From CAVUNY01 sp963768585 (GTDB lineage: Bacteria > Chloroflexota > Anaerolineae > Anaerolineales > Anaerolineaceae): 64,000 bases of DNA. The notes beneath the pieces are model-generated. The model was not told where the DNA came from. It saw only the letters and a list, made by a program, of their open reading frames with translations, and made no database searches. Positions 27,494 to 36,534 of this stretch are shown here, piece by piece; the stretch's first letter is position 1, and each line of letters starts with the position of its first letter. Where the stretch lies: positions 310,001 through 374,000 of the forward strand of contig CAVYIF010000013.1 of assembly GCA_963768585.1 (NCBI GenBank), written 5' to 3'. The position numbers and the translations under genes are program-made.

Positions 27494-29842
27494 ATGGATA
27501 TCTTTGGCTTGAGTTCAAGGCATGGATTAAATAGCTTTGAACAAATTTCGATTGTGTTGGTCTTGGTGGTGGCGTTTGTCAGCCTCTTGTATGCCTGGTT
27601 GCTGAGAAACTCTGTCCTGAAGAAGGACATGGGGACCAAGAAAATGCTGGAAGTGTGGGATGCGATTCGGATTGGGGCGGACAGTTATTTAACTCGTCAA
27701 TTAAAGACCATCCTACCAGCGATTGTGCTCCTGGCAGTTGCTTTGTTCCTGAGCGTTTATGTCGTCAAACCTTCGAAAGAGGCCTTTGACGAATTTGGCG
27801 CTACGGCTCAAATTATTATGGCTTTTGGTCGAATGATAGCGTTTATTATGGGCGCAACTTTTTCGCTGCTCGTCGGCCAATTGGGTATGCGGATGGCAAT
27901 TCAAGCCAATGTTCGCGCTGCTTCTGCTTCACGACGGTCATTCAGCGAAGCTCTGTCGATCGCGTACTATTCCGGTACTGTCACGGGTATGCTAACAGAT
28001 GGGTTGGGTCTGTTTGGCGGCACGGTGATCTTTATTATTTTTGGGAAGGCTGCCCCAGATGCCCTGCTCGGTTTTGGTTTTGGTGGCACGCTGCTGGCAT
28101 TATTTATGCGCGTGGGTGGTGGTATTTTCACAAAGGCGGCAGATGTTGGCGCGGATCTGGTAGGCAAGGTTGAACATGATATACCTGAAGATGATCCGCG
28201 TAATGCAGCTGTGATTGCCGATCTGGTGGGAGACAATGTCGGCGACTGCGCTGGTATGGCGGCAGATATTTTTGAAAGTTATGAAGTAACGATTGTTTCT
28301 GCATTAATTCTTGGCCTGGCTTTACTTGAGGTTGACGGCAGCTTAAAATGGATTGTTTTCCCATTGATGATTCGCGGTATCGGTGTGATCAGTTCAATCC
28401 TGGGTACCTTTACCGTTCCGATTTGGGAGAAATTCCCCATAAAATTCCTTCAAGCACACGATGCCGAAGAATCGATGTTTCGCTCTTATGAAGTATCCAG
28501 CATCAATACCATCCTCTGGGCGTTTATCGTTGCGATTTTCTATGCTGGTGATTGGAGGATGGGTATGTTGACCACGATCGGTGTAGGCCTGGCCGTGGCA
28601 TTCAATCCGCTAACGTCATACTTTACATCGACCAAAAATACCCCGGTCAAAGAGATTGTACGCTCTACGAAAACTGGAGCGGCAACAACAATTTTGAATG
28701 GCCTTTCTGTTGGTATGGAATCGAGCGTTTGGGCGTTGGTAGTGATTGTGATTTCTTTTATCGGCGCACTGATCCTGTACGGTGGTGAAGCAAACCCTGT
28801 ATACGTTTTGTATGCTGTCGCGATGATCGGTATCGGTATGCTCAGCCACACCGGCAATAATGTGGCGATGGACTCTTACGGCCCAATCTCCGATAATGCC
28901 AATGGTATTGCTGAGATGGCATGGCACGACCAGACTGATCCCGAAACGCTGGTTGCACGCCAGATTATGGCCGATCTGGATGCGGTGGGCAACACTACGA
29001 AAGCCATTACCAAAGGTGTGGCAATTGCATCGGCTGTAATCGCTGCAGTCAGCCTGTTCTCGTCTTATATGACTGATGTCGCTCGCGTACAAGAATCCCT
29101 GGGATTTGCCGCGAAAGATATCATCGATGCGATTCGCATCTCCGACACGAAAGTGTTTATTGGCTTCTTACTGGGCGGCGCATTACCATGGCTGTTCAGT
29201 TCGCTGTCCATTCGTGCGGTTTCGCGGGCAGCCGGACAAATTGTTGAAGAGGTTCGCGCCCAGTTTCGCATTCCGGGGATTATGGAGGGCACAGTCCGCC
29301 CAGACTACGCGCGGGTTGTGGCAATTTCGACAGCCAGTTCCCAAAAGGAATTGATCCCTCTGGCAACGATTTCTGTGGTGATGCCCCTGTTTGTTGGCCT
29401 GGTGCTGCAGGTTGAAGCCCTGGGTGGTTTCCTGGCAGGCGTCATCCTGAGCGGTCAGCTTCTGGCTGTTTTCATGGCAAACGCAGGCGGCGCCTGGGAT
29501 AATGCCAAGAAAATGATTGAGGATGAACCGCGCGATCTTGAAGCGAATACTGGCAAAGGATCTGAACGGCACAAAGCCGGTGTTGTCGGTGATACCGTTG
29601 GCGATCCTTTGAAGGATACAGCAGGACCGGCATTGAACCCGATGATTAAGGTTGTGAACCTGGTCAGCTTGCTGGCTGCGCCCATCATCGTAACGACCAA
29701 GCCCTCCGATCCTGTGGTGTGGATTGTCGCTGCTGTCCTGTTTGCTGCGATGGTTTGGGCTGTAATCACCAGTTCCAAACCGGTTGCAGAATTAGCGGCA
29801 CCTGAAGATGCCTCGAAATCAGTTCCAACCGTTCAAAAGTAA
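27494..29842 (+). CDS. hppA: membrane-bound proton-translocating pyrophosphatase
   Basis: About 782 residues with ~16 membrane helices. The PPi site has DVGADLVGKVE (from D217), then DNVGDCAGMAADIFES and, in the C-terminal half, GDTVGDPLKDTAGPALNP. The cation selectivity motif reads GNTTKA with Lys (K503) where K+-dependent enzymes have Ala. This predicts a K+-independent enzyme. Known Na+-pumping enzymes are K+-dependent, so this one should pump H+. The start at 27494 has GGAGGAAGG upstream; the reading frame continues 30 codons further but that part overlaps the promoter. The enzyme couples PPi hydrolysis to a proton gradient at the inner membrane. Confidence 0.96.
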   Translation: MDIFGLSSRHGLNSFEQISIVLVLVVAFVSLLYAWLLRNSVLKKDMGTKKMLEVWDAIRIGADSYLTRQLKTILPAIVLLAVALFLSVYVVKPSKEAFDEFGATAQIIMAFGRMIAFIMGATFSLLVGQLGMRMAIQANVRAASASRRSFSEALSIAYYSGTVTGMLTDGLGLFGGTVIFIIFGKAAPDALLGFGFGGTLLALFMRVGGGIFTKAADVGADLVGKVEHDIPEDDPRNAAVIADLVGDNVGDCAGMAADIFESYEVTIVSALILGLALLEVDGSLKWIVFPLMIRGIGVISSILGTFTVPIWEKFPIKFLQAHDAEESMFRSYEVSSINTILWAFIVAIFYAGDWRMGMLTTIGVGLAVAFNPLTSYFTSTKNTPVKEIVRSTKTGAATTILNGLSVGMESSVWALVVIVISFIGALILYGGEANPVYVLYAVAMIGIGMLSHTGNNVAMDSYGPISDNANGIAEMAWHDQTDPETLVARQIMADLDAVGNTTKAITKGVAIASAVIAAVSLFSSYMTDVARVQESLGFAAKDIIDAIRISDTKVFIGFLLGGALPWLFSSLSIRAVSRAAGQIVEEVRAQFRIPGIMEGTVRPDYARVVAISTASSQKELIPLATISVVMPLFVGLVLQVEALGGFLAGVILSGQLLAVFMANAGGAWDNAKKMIEDEPRDLEANTGKGSERHKAGVVGDTVGDPLKDTAGPALNPMIKVVNLVSLLAAPIIVTTKPSDPVVWIVAAVLFAAMVWAVITSSKPVAELAAPEDASKSVPTVQK

Positions 29843-29848
29843 TCCTGA

Positions 29849-29898
29849 AATTAAATAATAACAGGACGAGGAATTCCTCGTCCTGTTATTATTTAATT
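29849..29898. terminator. bidirectional terminator, 25-bp perfect inverted repeat
   Basis: A perfect 50-base palindrome with arms AATTAAATAATAACAGGACG plus AGGAA, AT-rich at the outside and GC-rich at the tip. It lies between the convergent hppA and RluA genes and includes the stop codon of the latter. Confidence 0.9.
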
Positions 29899-30582
29899 CA
29901 ATAATTTGACTGCCGCCAGGAAATCTTCTGGATACGTGGCAAAAAACGTATATTTCTTTCGGGTTAGCGGATGCTCAAATGAAATGGACGTTGCATGAAG
30001 AAAAGTTCGTGAGTTCTGCAGTATTGGGCTCTCAGAAATTATATTGCTCAGCTGGCGATTTCGGTATAAAACGTCGCCAAAAATTGGAAAACCCATGCTG
30101 GCCAGATGAGCACGGATCTGGTGGGTGTATCCGGTATGTGGACGGGCTTCAATCAGACAGCCCTTTGCATAGCGAGTCATTACCGTAAAAGTTGTCCTGG
30201 CTTTTTTTCCATCAAATGGAGATGGGACCGTACGATGTCGTCGATCTCCATTAATCTTTAGGGGAGTATCTACCTCAACACTTTCCCAGTCTGGAAAACC
30301 AGTAATTAAAGCATGGTAAATTTTCTGAATTTGACGGTGTTCAAATTGCAGGTTGAATTCACGATGGGCGAATGATGTGCGGGCAACGATCATGAGCCCA
30401 CTGGTCTCCCGGTCGAGACGATGAACGATCCACACTTTGCCAAAACCTCTTTCCAAAATGGCGGCCAGATGGGGTGCTTTGGGATTGTAGCCATCAGGAA
30501 TGGATAATAAGCCCGCCGGTTTGTTGATTACGACGCAGGAATCGTCAGCATAAAGGATTTCTAAGGATGAATTTTCAATCAT
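29893..30582 (-). CDS. RluA-family pseudouridine synthase
   Basis: 229 residues. The catalytic motif is HRLDRETSG, with nucleophile D57. KPAGLLSIPDG and the later ARPHTGYTHQIRAHLASMG are standard family blocks. It lacks an N-terminal S4 domain and is short, like RluA/TruC rather than RluC/RluD. It isomerises uridine in rRNA or tRNA; the target site is not predictable. It is divergent from the ABM-domain gene, and its stop codon is inside the shared terminator palindrome. Confidence 0.92.
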   Translation of the reverse strand: MIENSSLEILYADDSCVVINKPAGLLSIPDGYNPKAPHLAAILERGFGKVWIVHRLDRETSGLMIVARTSFAHREFNLQFEHRQIQKIYHALITGFPDWESVEVDTPLKINGDRRHRTVPSPFDGKKARTTFTVMTRYAKGCLIEARPHTGYTHQIRAHLASMGFPIFGDVLYRNRQLSNIISESPILQNSRTFLHATSISFEHPLTRKKYTFFATYPEDFLAAVKLLN

Positions 30583-30650
30583 TTGCAGCTTTCTATTTAT
30601 GGTAAATTCAACAAGGGTTACAATATAAGAAAATCATAATGGAGCCAGCA

Positions 30651-30962
30651 ATGCATATTTTACTCGTCCATATCCATGTCAAACCTGAGTATCGAGATGC
30701 GTTTATCGCCGCCACGCTTGAAAATGCTCGCAACAGCATTCAGGAAGCCGGTGTCGTTCGCTTTGATGTACTGACCCAGGCAGATGACCCCAATCGCTTT
30801 ACATTATATGAAGTTTATAAAGCAGCTGAGGACCATGCGAAACATCGCGAGACGAAACATTACCAGGTCTGGCGCGATACGGTTACAGATTGGATGGCTG
30901 AAACCAGGGTAGGGTTAAAATATACCAATCTATTTCCAGAAGATTCAAGCTGGCATAAGTGA
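30651..30962 (+). CDS. antibiotic biosynthesis monooxygenase (ABM) domain protein, LsrG/YgiN-like
   Basis: About 103 residues forming a single ferredoxin-like ABM domain: MHILLVHIHVKPEYRDAFI, then NARNSIQEAGVVRFDVL, FTLYEVYKAAEDHAKHRET and HYQVWRDTV. This resembles LsrG (phospho-AI-2 processing) and YgiN (quinol monooxygenase). No lsr genes are near, so the substrate is open. The ATG at 30651 is chosen over 30639 because GGAG precedes it by six bases. Confidence 0.85.
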   Translation: MHILLVHIHVKPEYRDAFIAATLENARNSIQEAGVVRFDVLTQADDPNRFTLYEVYKAAEDHAKHRETKHYQVWRDTVTDWMAETRVGLKYTNLFPEDSSWHK

Positions 30963-30975
30963 ATGTTTTTTCAGA

Positions 30976-31821
30976 TCAATTCTTCTTTTGGAAAAAACTC
31001 ACCCCAAGAACACCCGGCCCGCTGTGAACCAGAATCGCGGGAGGCACAAAGTATATCGGTATATCTGAGATTTCCAGGGCTTGCTTCAAGCCTTCAGCGA
31101 GGATTTCAGCATCTTCGAGAGCGTCGCCATGCATCAGGCTCAGGTGACCGTCTGTACCTTTAGGGCATTTTTCCATGATTAATTCGACAATTCTGGCGAT
31201 CGCCTTACGTTTTGTGCGTTGATTCTCAACGGCTTCGGTCTGCCCTTCTTTTACCGTGAGTATGGGTTTTAACTGCAATAAACTACCCACCAGGGCTTGT
31301 GCCTTTCCAATGCGGCCACCGCGTTGAAGAAATTCGAGCGTGTCCACCATAAAAAAAATTCTTTCTCGGCTGGCCATTTCTAAAACATTTGCCTGGATCG
31401 TATCGGCATCCAGGCCCTGATGAGCCCATTCCAGAGCGGATTTAACCAGCACGCCCAATCCCGAGCCGATCGAGCTGGTGTCGATCACACGAATATCGGC
31501 ATCCGGGAAGTCTTTGGCAGCCACTTCGGCACCGCGGGTTGTACCGCTCATTTTCCCTGTTGGGGCGATTACCAGAATGGTGTGTCCCTGTTGTGAATAT
31601 TCTTGAAAGTACGGCGTATATAAAGCCGGTGGTGGGGCAGCAGTTTTGGGCAGAATGGTTGAGGAGCGGAGTTTACTCAAAAATGTTGCGCTGTCCATTT
31701 CGGTGTCGTCCCGAAAAGTTTGACCGTCAAATTCAATGATTTGAGGTATGTACGCGAGACCTAATTCTTTGGCTTCTTCGACTGAAATGCAGGATAAGGT
31801 GTCAGCAATGATTTTAACCAT
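30976..31821 (-). CDS. DegV family protein (fatty acid binding)
   Basis: 281 residues, full length. Family blocks include DTLSCISVEEAKELGLAYIP, RDDTEMDSATFLSKL, IRVIDTSSIGSGLGVLV, LEFLQRGGRIGKAQALVGS and a C-terminal HSGPGVLGVSF. DegV proteins bind fatty acids; in Firmicutes FakB homologues present them to the kinase FakA. No fakA is seen in this window. It is convergent with the ABM gene. Confidence 0.93.
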   Translation of the reverse strand: MVKIIADTLSCISVEEAKELGLAYIPQIIEFDGQTFRDDTEMDSATFLSKLRSSTILPKTAAPPPALYTPYFQEYSQQGHTILVIAPTGKMSGTTRGAEVAAKDFPDADIRVIDTSSIGSGLGVLVKSALEWAHQGLDADTIQANVLEMASRERIFFMVDTLEFLQRGGRIGKAQALVGSLLQLKPILTVKEGQTEAVENQRTKRKAIARIVELIMEKCPKGTDGHLSLMHGDALEDAEILAEGLKQALEISDIPIYFVPPAILVHSGPGVLGVSFFQKKN

Positions 31822-31960
31822 TCCGGGATCCTTTATAAATTTTATTAAATGAAAAATTGATTAAGTAAGGATATTCTGGTTATTATACATTATCCGCGAC
31901 CATTCTTTATCCAATCATCCATTATGGGATGTGATGCAAGGTCGGTTAGCAAGATATTTA

Positions 31961-32908
31961 TCAGACAACCAATAAATTTGAAATACTTGAACCCTGGTGG
32001 ATACGATAGATAATATCTGCCAACAAAGGTGCGATGGATACGACTTCCACTTTTGGATGTTTTCGTTCCGGGGGAATGGGGATGGTATTGGTCACGACCA
32101 ATTTCTCGATCAGATCTTCATTTTCAAGATATTCCAGAGCGGTTGGCAACAAGACAGGATGAGTGATAGAAAAGATAGCCTTGCCCTGGGCGCCTTGAGC
32201 ATATAGCGCATCAATCTGGCGCAAGACACTCCCACTGGCGATAATATCATCGACAATAATTGGCCGTCTGCCGATGATATCGCCGACGACATGGGTAGTC
32301 TTTGTTTCCTGAAAACTGGTCCGTCTTTTGTGCATGACAATCAGCGGTAAGTTAAGAACTTCGGCGTACTTCCCGGCTAATCTTGCCCGACCCACATCTG
32401 GACTGACGATGGCGGCATTTTCATATTCCGGCTTTTTGAAATAATTGCTTAAAACGGATATGGCACTTAAGGGATCAACCGGAATATTGAAGAAACCTTG
32501 AATTGCCGGGTTATGGATATCCACGAATATTACCCGATTCACCCCTTGTGTTTCCAAAAGGTTTGAGACTACACGCGCACTGATCGCCTCGCGGCCTTTG
32601 GCCATGCGATCCTGGCGGGCATACGGGAAATATGGAATGACAGCGGTCACTGAATGCGCGCTGGCGCGCCTGAAGGCGTCGGCATATAATAACAGCTCAA
32701 TCAAGTTATCATTCACAGGTTCGCTGCAGGGCTGGATCAGGAAGATGTCCTGATTGCGAACGACTTCATCGATCATTACATGAATTTCGCTGTCAGGCAA
32801 CCGGCGCGATGTGGATTTTCCAAGCGGAACCTGAAGCAGAGCGGCAATTTCGTTCGCCAGAGCTGGATGGGCGGATCCTGTAAAAATCCTTAATGGGTGG
32901 TCAGACAT
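31961..32908 (-). CDS. prs: ribose-phosphate pyrophosphokinase
   Basis: About 315 residues, the standard Prs length, when the ATG at 32908 is used; AAAGGA lies eight bases upstream. The frame extends nine codons further. Conserved blocks: FTGSAHPALANEIA, SCSEPVND-type loop (QPCSEPVNDNLIE), PYFPYARQDR, SPDVGRARLAGKYAEVL and the PRPP loop RPIIVDDIIASGS. It makes PRPP from ribose-5-phosphate and ATP for nucleotide, His and Trp synthesis. It is divergent from zwf, which is fitting because the oxidative pentose phosphate branch supplies its substrate. Confidence 0.96.
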   Translation of the reverse strand: MSDHPLRIFTGSAHPALANEIAALLQVPLGKSTSRRLPDSEIHVMIDEVVRNQDIFLIQPCSEPVNDNLIELLLYADAFRRASAHSVTAVIPYFPYARQDRMAKGREAISARVVSNLLETQGVNRVIFVDIHNPAIQGFFNIPVDPLSAISVLSNYFKKPEYENAAIVSPDVGRARLAGKYAEVLNLPLIVMHKRRTSFQETKTTHVVGDIIGRRPIIVDDIIASGSVLRQIDALYAQGAQGKAIFSITHPVLLPTALEYLENEDLIEKLVVTNTIPIPPERKHPKVEVVSIAPLLADIIYRIHQGSSISNLLVV

Positions 32909-33058
32909 AAATTTGTCCTTTTCGTAACTAATCACACGTAAAATCTACATTACAATTATAACTATTACCAATAATGAAATGAAATGTTTATCCTTGATAA
33001 CGAGTACTTGTTTTGGGATTTAAAAAATCGAGCAAAATCGAATGAAATGGGAGACCTG

Positions 33059-34550
33059 ATGTATAAAGAATCAAAACAACTTGAAGGCAAAGCCGCGTTT
33101 GTTGTATTTGGAGTAACCGGCGATTTAACCCGCAGAAAATTGATCCCCGCCTTATATGAACTGCAGTTAGCCGGGCGATTGCCCGATGATTTCCATATCA
33201 TTGGTTTTGCCCGGAGAGATTGGACCGACGAATTTTTACGTGAGACCCTGCGAGAAGGCGTCGAGGAATTTGCTCGAAGCAAACCAGTTAATCACGAAGT
33301 GTTGGATCAATTGATCAATAAGGCTTTTTACAACCGGTCAACTTTTGAGGACGTGAATGGTTATAAAAATTTGCTTTCCATGTTCGCCGACCTGGACGTT
33401 TGCAATATCGTCTATTACCTGGCGACTCCACCAGATGAATATGTTAATATTATCCGACACATTGGCGAAAGTGAAATAATTAAGAATTGCGATGGATGGA
33501 CGCGAATCGTGATTGAAAAACCATACGGTAACGATCTTGAATCTGCCAAAATGTTGGAGAAGGAAGTTCACCAGGTGTTCACAGAAGATCAGATCTACCG
33601 TATCGATCACTATTTGGGAAAGGAAACCGTCCAGAATATATTGGTTTTCCGGTTTGCAAATGGCATTTTCGATCCGTTGTGGAACAGGCAATATGTCGAT
33701 CATGTGCAAATTACCGTTGGGGAAACGGTTGGGGTGGGAACTCGAGCCGGGTATTATGAGGGTGCCGGTGTCATCAGGGATATGTTTCAAAACCACCTGC
33801 TTCAACTGCTGTCCTTAACGGCGATGGAAGCCCCCTTTGCGTTCAACGCGGACGCAGTCCGAGACGAAAAGGTAAAGATTCTGCATGCGCTGCGACCGAT
33901 GCACGGGCAGGATGCTATCACCAACACATATCGGGCTCAATATGTATCCGGTCATGAAGGTGATAAGCGCGTGCCAGGTTATAAAGATGAAAAAGGGGTA
34001 GCGATAGACTCCACCACCGAAACCTACCTTGCAGCGCGGTTGTATGTGGATAACTGGCGTTGGGCCGGCGTGCCATTTTTTCTGCGGTCAGCCAAGCGAC
34101 TGCCTGCGCGAGTAACTGAAATCGCGCTCCATTTTAAGCAGGTTCCATTGTCCCTATTTTAATTGGCATAATTTAGCTGGAGATGCGCCAAATGTACTGG
34201 TGATAAACATCCAACCCAACGAAGGTATGACATTGGCATTCGGGGTTAAATCACCTGGGCCGATCAATCAAATTTCACCGGTTACGATGGATTTTAATTA
34301 TGAGGCAACCTATGGCGAACCTCCGGAAGCATATGAACGGCTGCTTTTAGACTGCCTGAGCGGAGACGCCACTCTATTTACCCGCAGCGATGAAGTTATC
34401 GCCCAGTGGTCATTTACCACCCAGATTTTAGAAGCATGGAAGGAATTTCCGGTGAAGAATCTGCCAATCTATGAAGCGGGCACCTGGGGGCCGCCTGGGG
34501 CTGATGATTTTATCGGCAAGAACGGAAGAGTCTGGCGCAATCCAGGATAA
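33059..34550 (+). CDS. zwf: glucose-6-phosphate 1-dehydrogenase (frameshifted)
   Basis: The NADP motif FGVTGDLTRRKLIPALYEL (17-35) and active-site RIDHYLGKETVQN (~181-193) are intact. The first frame stops at 34162 after HFKQVPLSLF. The C-terminal third continues in another frame as NWHNLAGDAPNVLVINIQPN and runs to 34550. Removing one T from the T4 run at 34157-34160 joins them exactly at LFNWHN, giving ~496 residues, the normal size. I read this as a consensus error in an intact gene. I chose ATG 33059, with GGGAG upstream. It catalyses the first step of the oxidative pentose phosphate pathway. Confidence 0.92.
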
Positions 34551-34559
34551 TATATTCTC

Positions 34560-35144
34560 TCAAAGAGGTTTGCCGCAATTTGGGCAAACCTTTTCATTTT
34601 GACGGGAGACATAGCCACAATTCTTGCATGTTGATGGTTGAACTTCGCCTAATGGTGCGCCACAACCAATACAGCTTGGCTCGCCTACCGGATTGGCGGT
34701 ACCGCAATAAGCACAGACTGTCCGCCGCAGCCGGTTGGAGAGTTCAAAACCGGATCCTAATGCCCGGGCAGATGCCTCGATCACTTTCCAGATATCTTCG
34801 GATAGTTGGATGGATTCGACATCTTGGGCAATATCATCCAGACGGTCGATTAACGACCATGGATTTCGCAATGCGGTCAGGGCACTCAAACCCAGACTGG
34901 CAGCGATCCCAGACCATGCTTGTGATCCTAATTGAACCGCGACGCCATCCTCAACCTTTTGAAGGCTGACACTTAACGCGGTTTTCCCGCCAGATATTGA
35001 TTCCTGAGAAGATGCTATCTGAACTGCGATCTTGTCACCGCTGCCAATTTGCTGAACGCGCAGATTGCCGCGATTAAAATGTGCCAGCAGGCTTTGAGCC
35101 AGATCAGAGGGAGTAATTTTTCCGTGAAAAATGCGTTGTTCCAT
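34560..35144 (-). CDS. double zinc ribbon protein of unknown function
   Basis: About 194 residues from the ATG at 35144. Residues 1-~130 form an unrecognised alpha/beta domain (FHGKITPSDLAQSLLAHFNRG, then IASSQESISGGKTALSV). The C-terminus has two zinc ribbons: CAYCGTAN...CIGCGAP and CKNCGY...CPNCGKPL, eight cysteines in all. There is no signal peptide. Its promoter places the transcription start about one base before the ATG, so the mRNA is probably leaderless. The zwf terminator is embedded in its last codons. Confidence 0.75.
   Translation of the reverse strand: MEQRIFHGKITPSDLAQSLLAHFNRGNLRVQQIGSGDKIAVQIASSQESISGGKTALSVSLQKVEDGVAVQLGSQAWSGIAASLGLSALTALRNPWSLIDRLDDIAQDVESIQLSEDIWKVIEASARALGSGFELSNRLRRTVCAYCGTANPVGEPSCIGCGAPLGEVQPSTCKNCGYVSRQNEKVCPNCGKPL
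34566..34594 (+). terminator. zwf terminator inside the zinc ribbon coding sequence
   Basis: AGGTTTGCC and GGCAAACCT form a perfect 9-bp stem with an 8-base loop followed by TTTT, 16 bases past the zwf stop. The same bases encode the Pro-Asn-Cys-Gly-Lys end of the opposite gene. Confidence 0.7.
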
Positions 35145-35151
35145 AGGATCG

Positions 35152-35180
35152 ATTATAATCATTTCTTGAATTTTGTTGAA
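35152..35180. promoter_or_regulatory. promoter with palindromic -10 between divergent genes
   Basis: On the minus strand TTCAAC, a 17-bp spacer and TATAAT end seven bases before the zinc ribbon ATG. The -10 lies in ATTATAAT, a perfect 8-base palindrome, so the same bases offer TATAAT on the plus strand (35154-35159) for the SH3 gene, although no good plus-strand -35 is visible. Confidence 0.65.
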
Positions 35181-35199
35181 CCGATCAAGGAGTTTCCTT

Positions 35200-35823
35200 A
35201 TGCAAAAAAAATGGGCCACCGCGGTCTCAATTTTATTTTTCTTGATTGCCCTGGTAATTTTTCAGGGGCAACCCGCGCAGGCCGATTTTCTGAAACAGAT
35301 ACCCACGGGGGATATCGCAACCGTCACCGGAACACCCTCCGGTCCAATCGTGACAGTGCGCCTGGATCTTGAGTATCCATCGGTCAATTTGCGGGCAGGA
35401 CCAAAAACGACATACGATCAGGTCGGAATTTTACTGCTTGGTCAAAAAGCAGTGGCGAAGGGGAGATCTCCTGGTGGAGATTGGGTATTGATTGAATATG
35501 CTGGTGTACCGGGCGGAACGGCCTGGGTGTATGCGCCATATGTAAACATTACAGCCGGAAATTTGCCGGTCGTTGCCCCGCCTGCCACTCCCACACCTTT
35601 GTACACGGTGACGATTGACCCCACGCTGGCAGCCCAATTTGTGATCACCTTTGCGCCGACAAGTTTGCCTTCATTTACGCCGCCTCCGCCATTGGTGATT
35701 CCAACCTTCGTAGATGAAAGTTCTTCTCAAGGTTCGTTCGGGGTACCGATGGGCCTGGTCATTATCGCATTAGGTGCGATCGGATTATTTTTAGGGCTGT
35801 TTTCACTCACCCAAGGCAGATAA
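35200..35823 (+). CDS. secreted, membrane-anchored SH3-domain protein
   Basis: About 207 residues. An N-terminal signal peptide (ATAVSILFFLIALVIF, then QPAQA) is followed by a bacterial SH3 domain (VNLRAGPKTTYDQVG, then GGDWVLIEYAG). A Pro/Thr-rich linker and a C-terminal membrane helix (LVIIALGAIGLFLGLFSL) complete it. The SH3b domain probably binds peptidoglycan or a cell-surface partner. ATG 35200 is supported by AAGGAG. It is divergent from the zinc ribbon gene with a shared promoter region. Confidence 0.8.
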   Translation: MQKKWATAVSILFFLIALVIFQGQPAQADFLKQIPTGDIATVTGTPSGPIVTVRLDLEYPSVNLRAGPKTTYDQVGILLLGQKAVAKGRSPGGDWVLIEYAGVPGGTAWVYAPYVNITAGNLPVVAPPATPTPLYTVTIDPTLAAQFVITFAPTSLPSFTPPPPLVIPTFVDESSSQGSFGVPMGLVIIALGAIGLFLGLFSLTQGR

Positions 35824-35843
35824 ATTTCATTCATCCGGTCAGT

Positions 35844-35870
35844 AAAAAAACGCCGCACCAGGCGCCGTTT
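35844..35870 (-). terminator. terminator at the end of the esterase operon
   Basis: On the minus strand AAACG-g-CGC and GCG-g-CGTTT form an 8-bp stem with one mismatch and a CTGGT loop, ending in a T7 run. The stem begins in the esterase stop codon. Confidence 0.65.
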
Positions 35871-36534
35871 AATTGGTTGCTTCTCTTTGTGATAGTAAAA
35901 AATCCTGCATTCTGTTGAAGCAATTTGTACTTAATTTGTGACCGGTATCCGCTTCACAGAAATCGATACTCCCACCGCTATCTTCTATGAATGAGGCTAA
36001 GCGATGTGCCTGTTCCACCGGAACGATGGTGTCTTGTTTTCCGTGGGCAATAAAAAAACTGCGCTGCTTAAGAACGGCGGGAACAACGGACAGCCCTTCT
36101 GGCAAGAAGCCTGAGAGAAGTGCAATTTTGGCATTTTCTTTTGAATAACGGAGGCTGTAGAGGAGCGCCATGGCTGAGCCCTGGCTGAAACCCATCAAGT
36201 TAGTCAGTTCCGGTTCAATCGATAAGTGATCTTGAAGGATGGTATCAATCCGTGCCTTGAGATCTTGGACGGCGATTTCAAGATTGTGAAGATCTTTCTG
36301 ATCTGGTTCTGATTTGTGAATCCAGGAGAAACCGCCCCCTTCAGCGGGATATGGTGCGCAAGGAAATATGACCCAATACCGATTTTTAAGCTTTTGGGTA
36401 AATATCCCCATTGAATCCTGGTTTCCAGTCCATCCATGAATCGCGATTAAGAGCCATGTGGCTGAGGGGTCGATGGGTGGTTGGATGCGAAAAAGCCAGC
36501 CACCGACGTTGATTTTGAAGGATTCACGCATCAT
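35869..36534 (-). CDS. alpha/beta hydrolase, phospholipase/carboxylesterase family
   Basis: About 221 residues. The nucleophile elbow is GFSQGSAMAL, the oxyanion region HGWTGNQDSM, the acid FFIAHGKQDTIVP and the final His DTGHKLS. This is the order of the Abhydrolase_2 / dienelactone hydrolase-like esterases. There is no signal peptide. ATG codons at 36534 and 36531 both overlap the end of the upstream small membrane protein gene, so translation is coupled; I chose the first. Substrate unknown. Confidence 0.85.
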   Translation of the reverse strand: MMRESFKINVGGWLFRIQPPIDPSATWLLIAIHGWTGNQDSMGIFTQKLKNRYWVIFPCAPYPAEGGGFSWIHKSEPDQKDLHNLEIAVQDLKARIDTILQDHLSIEPELTNLMGFSQGSAMALLYSLRYSKENAKIALLSGFLPEGLSVVPAVLKQRSFFIAHGKQDTIVPVEQAHRLASFIEDSGGSIDFCEADTGHKLSTNCFNRMQDFLLSQREATN

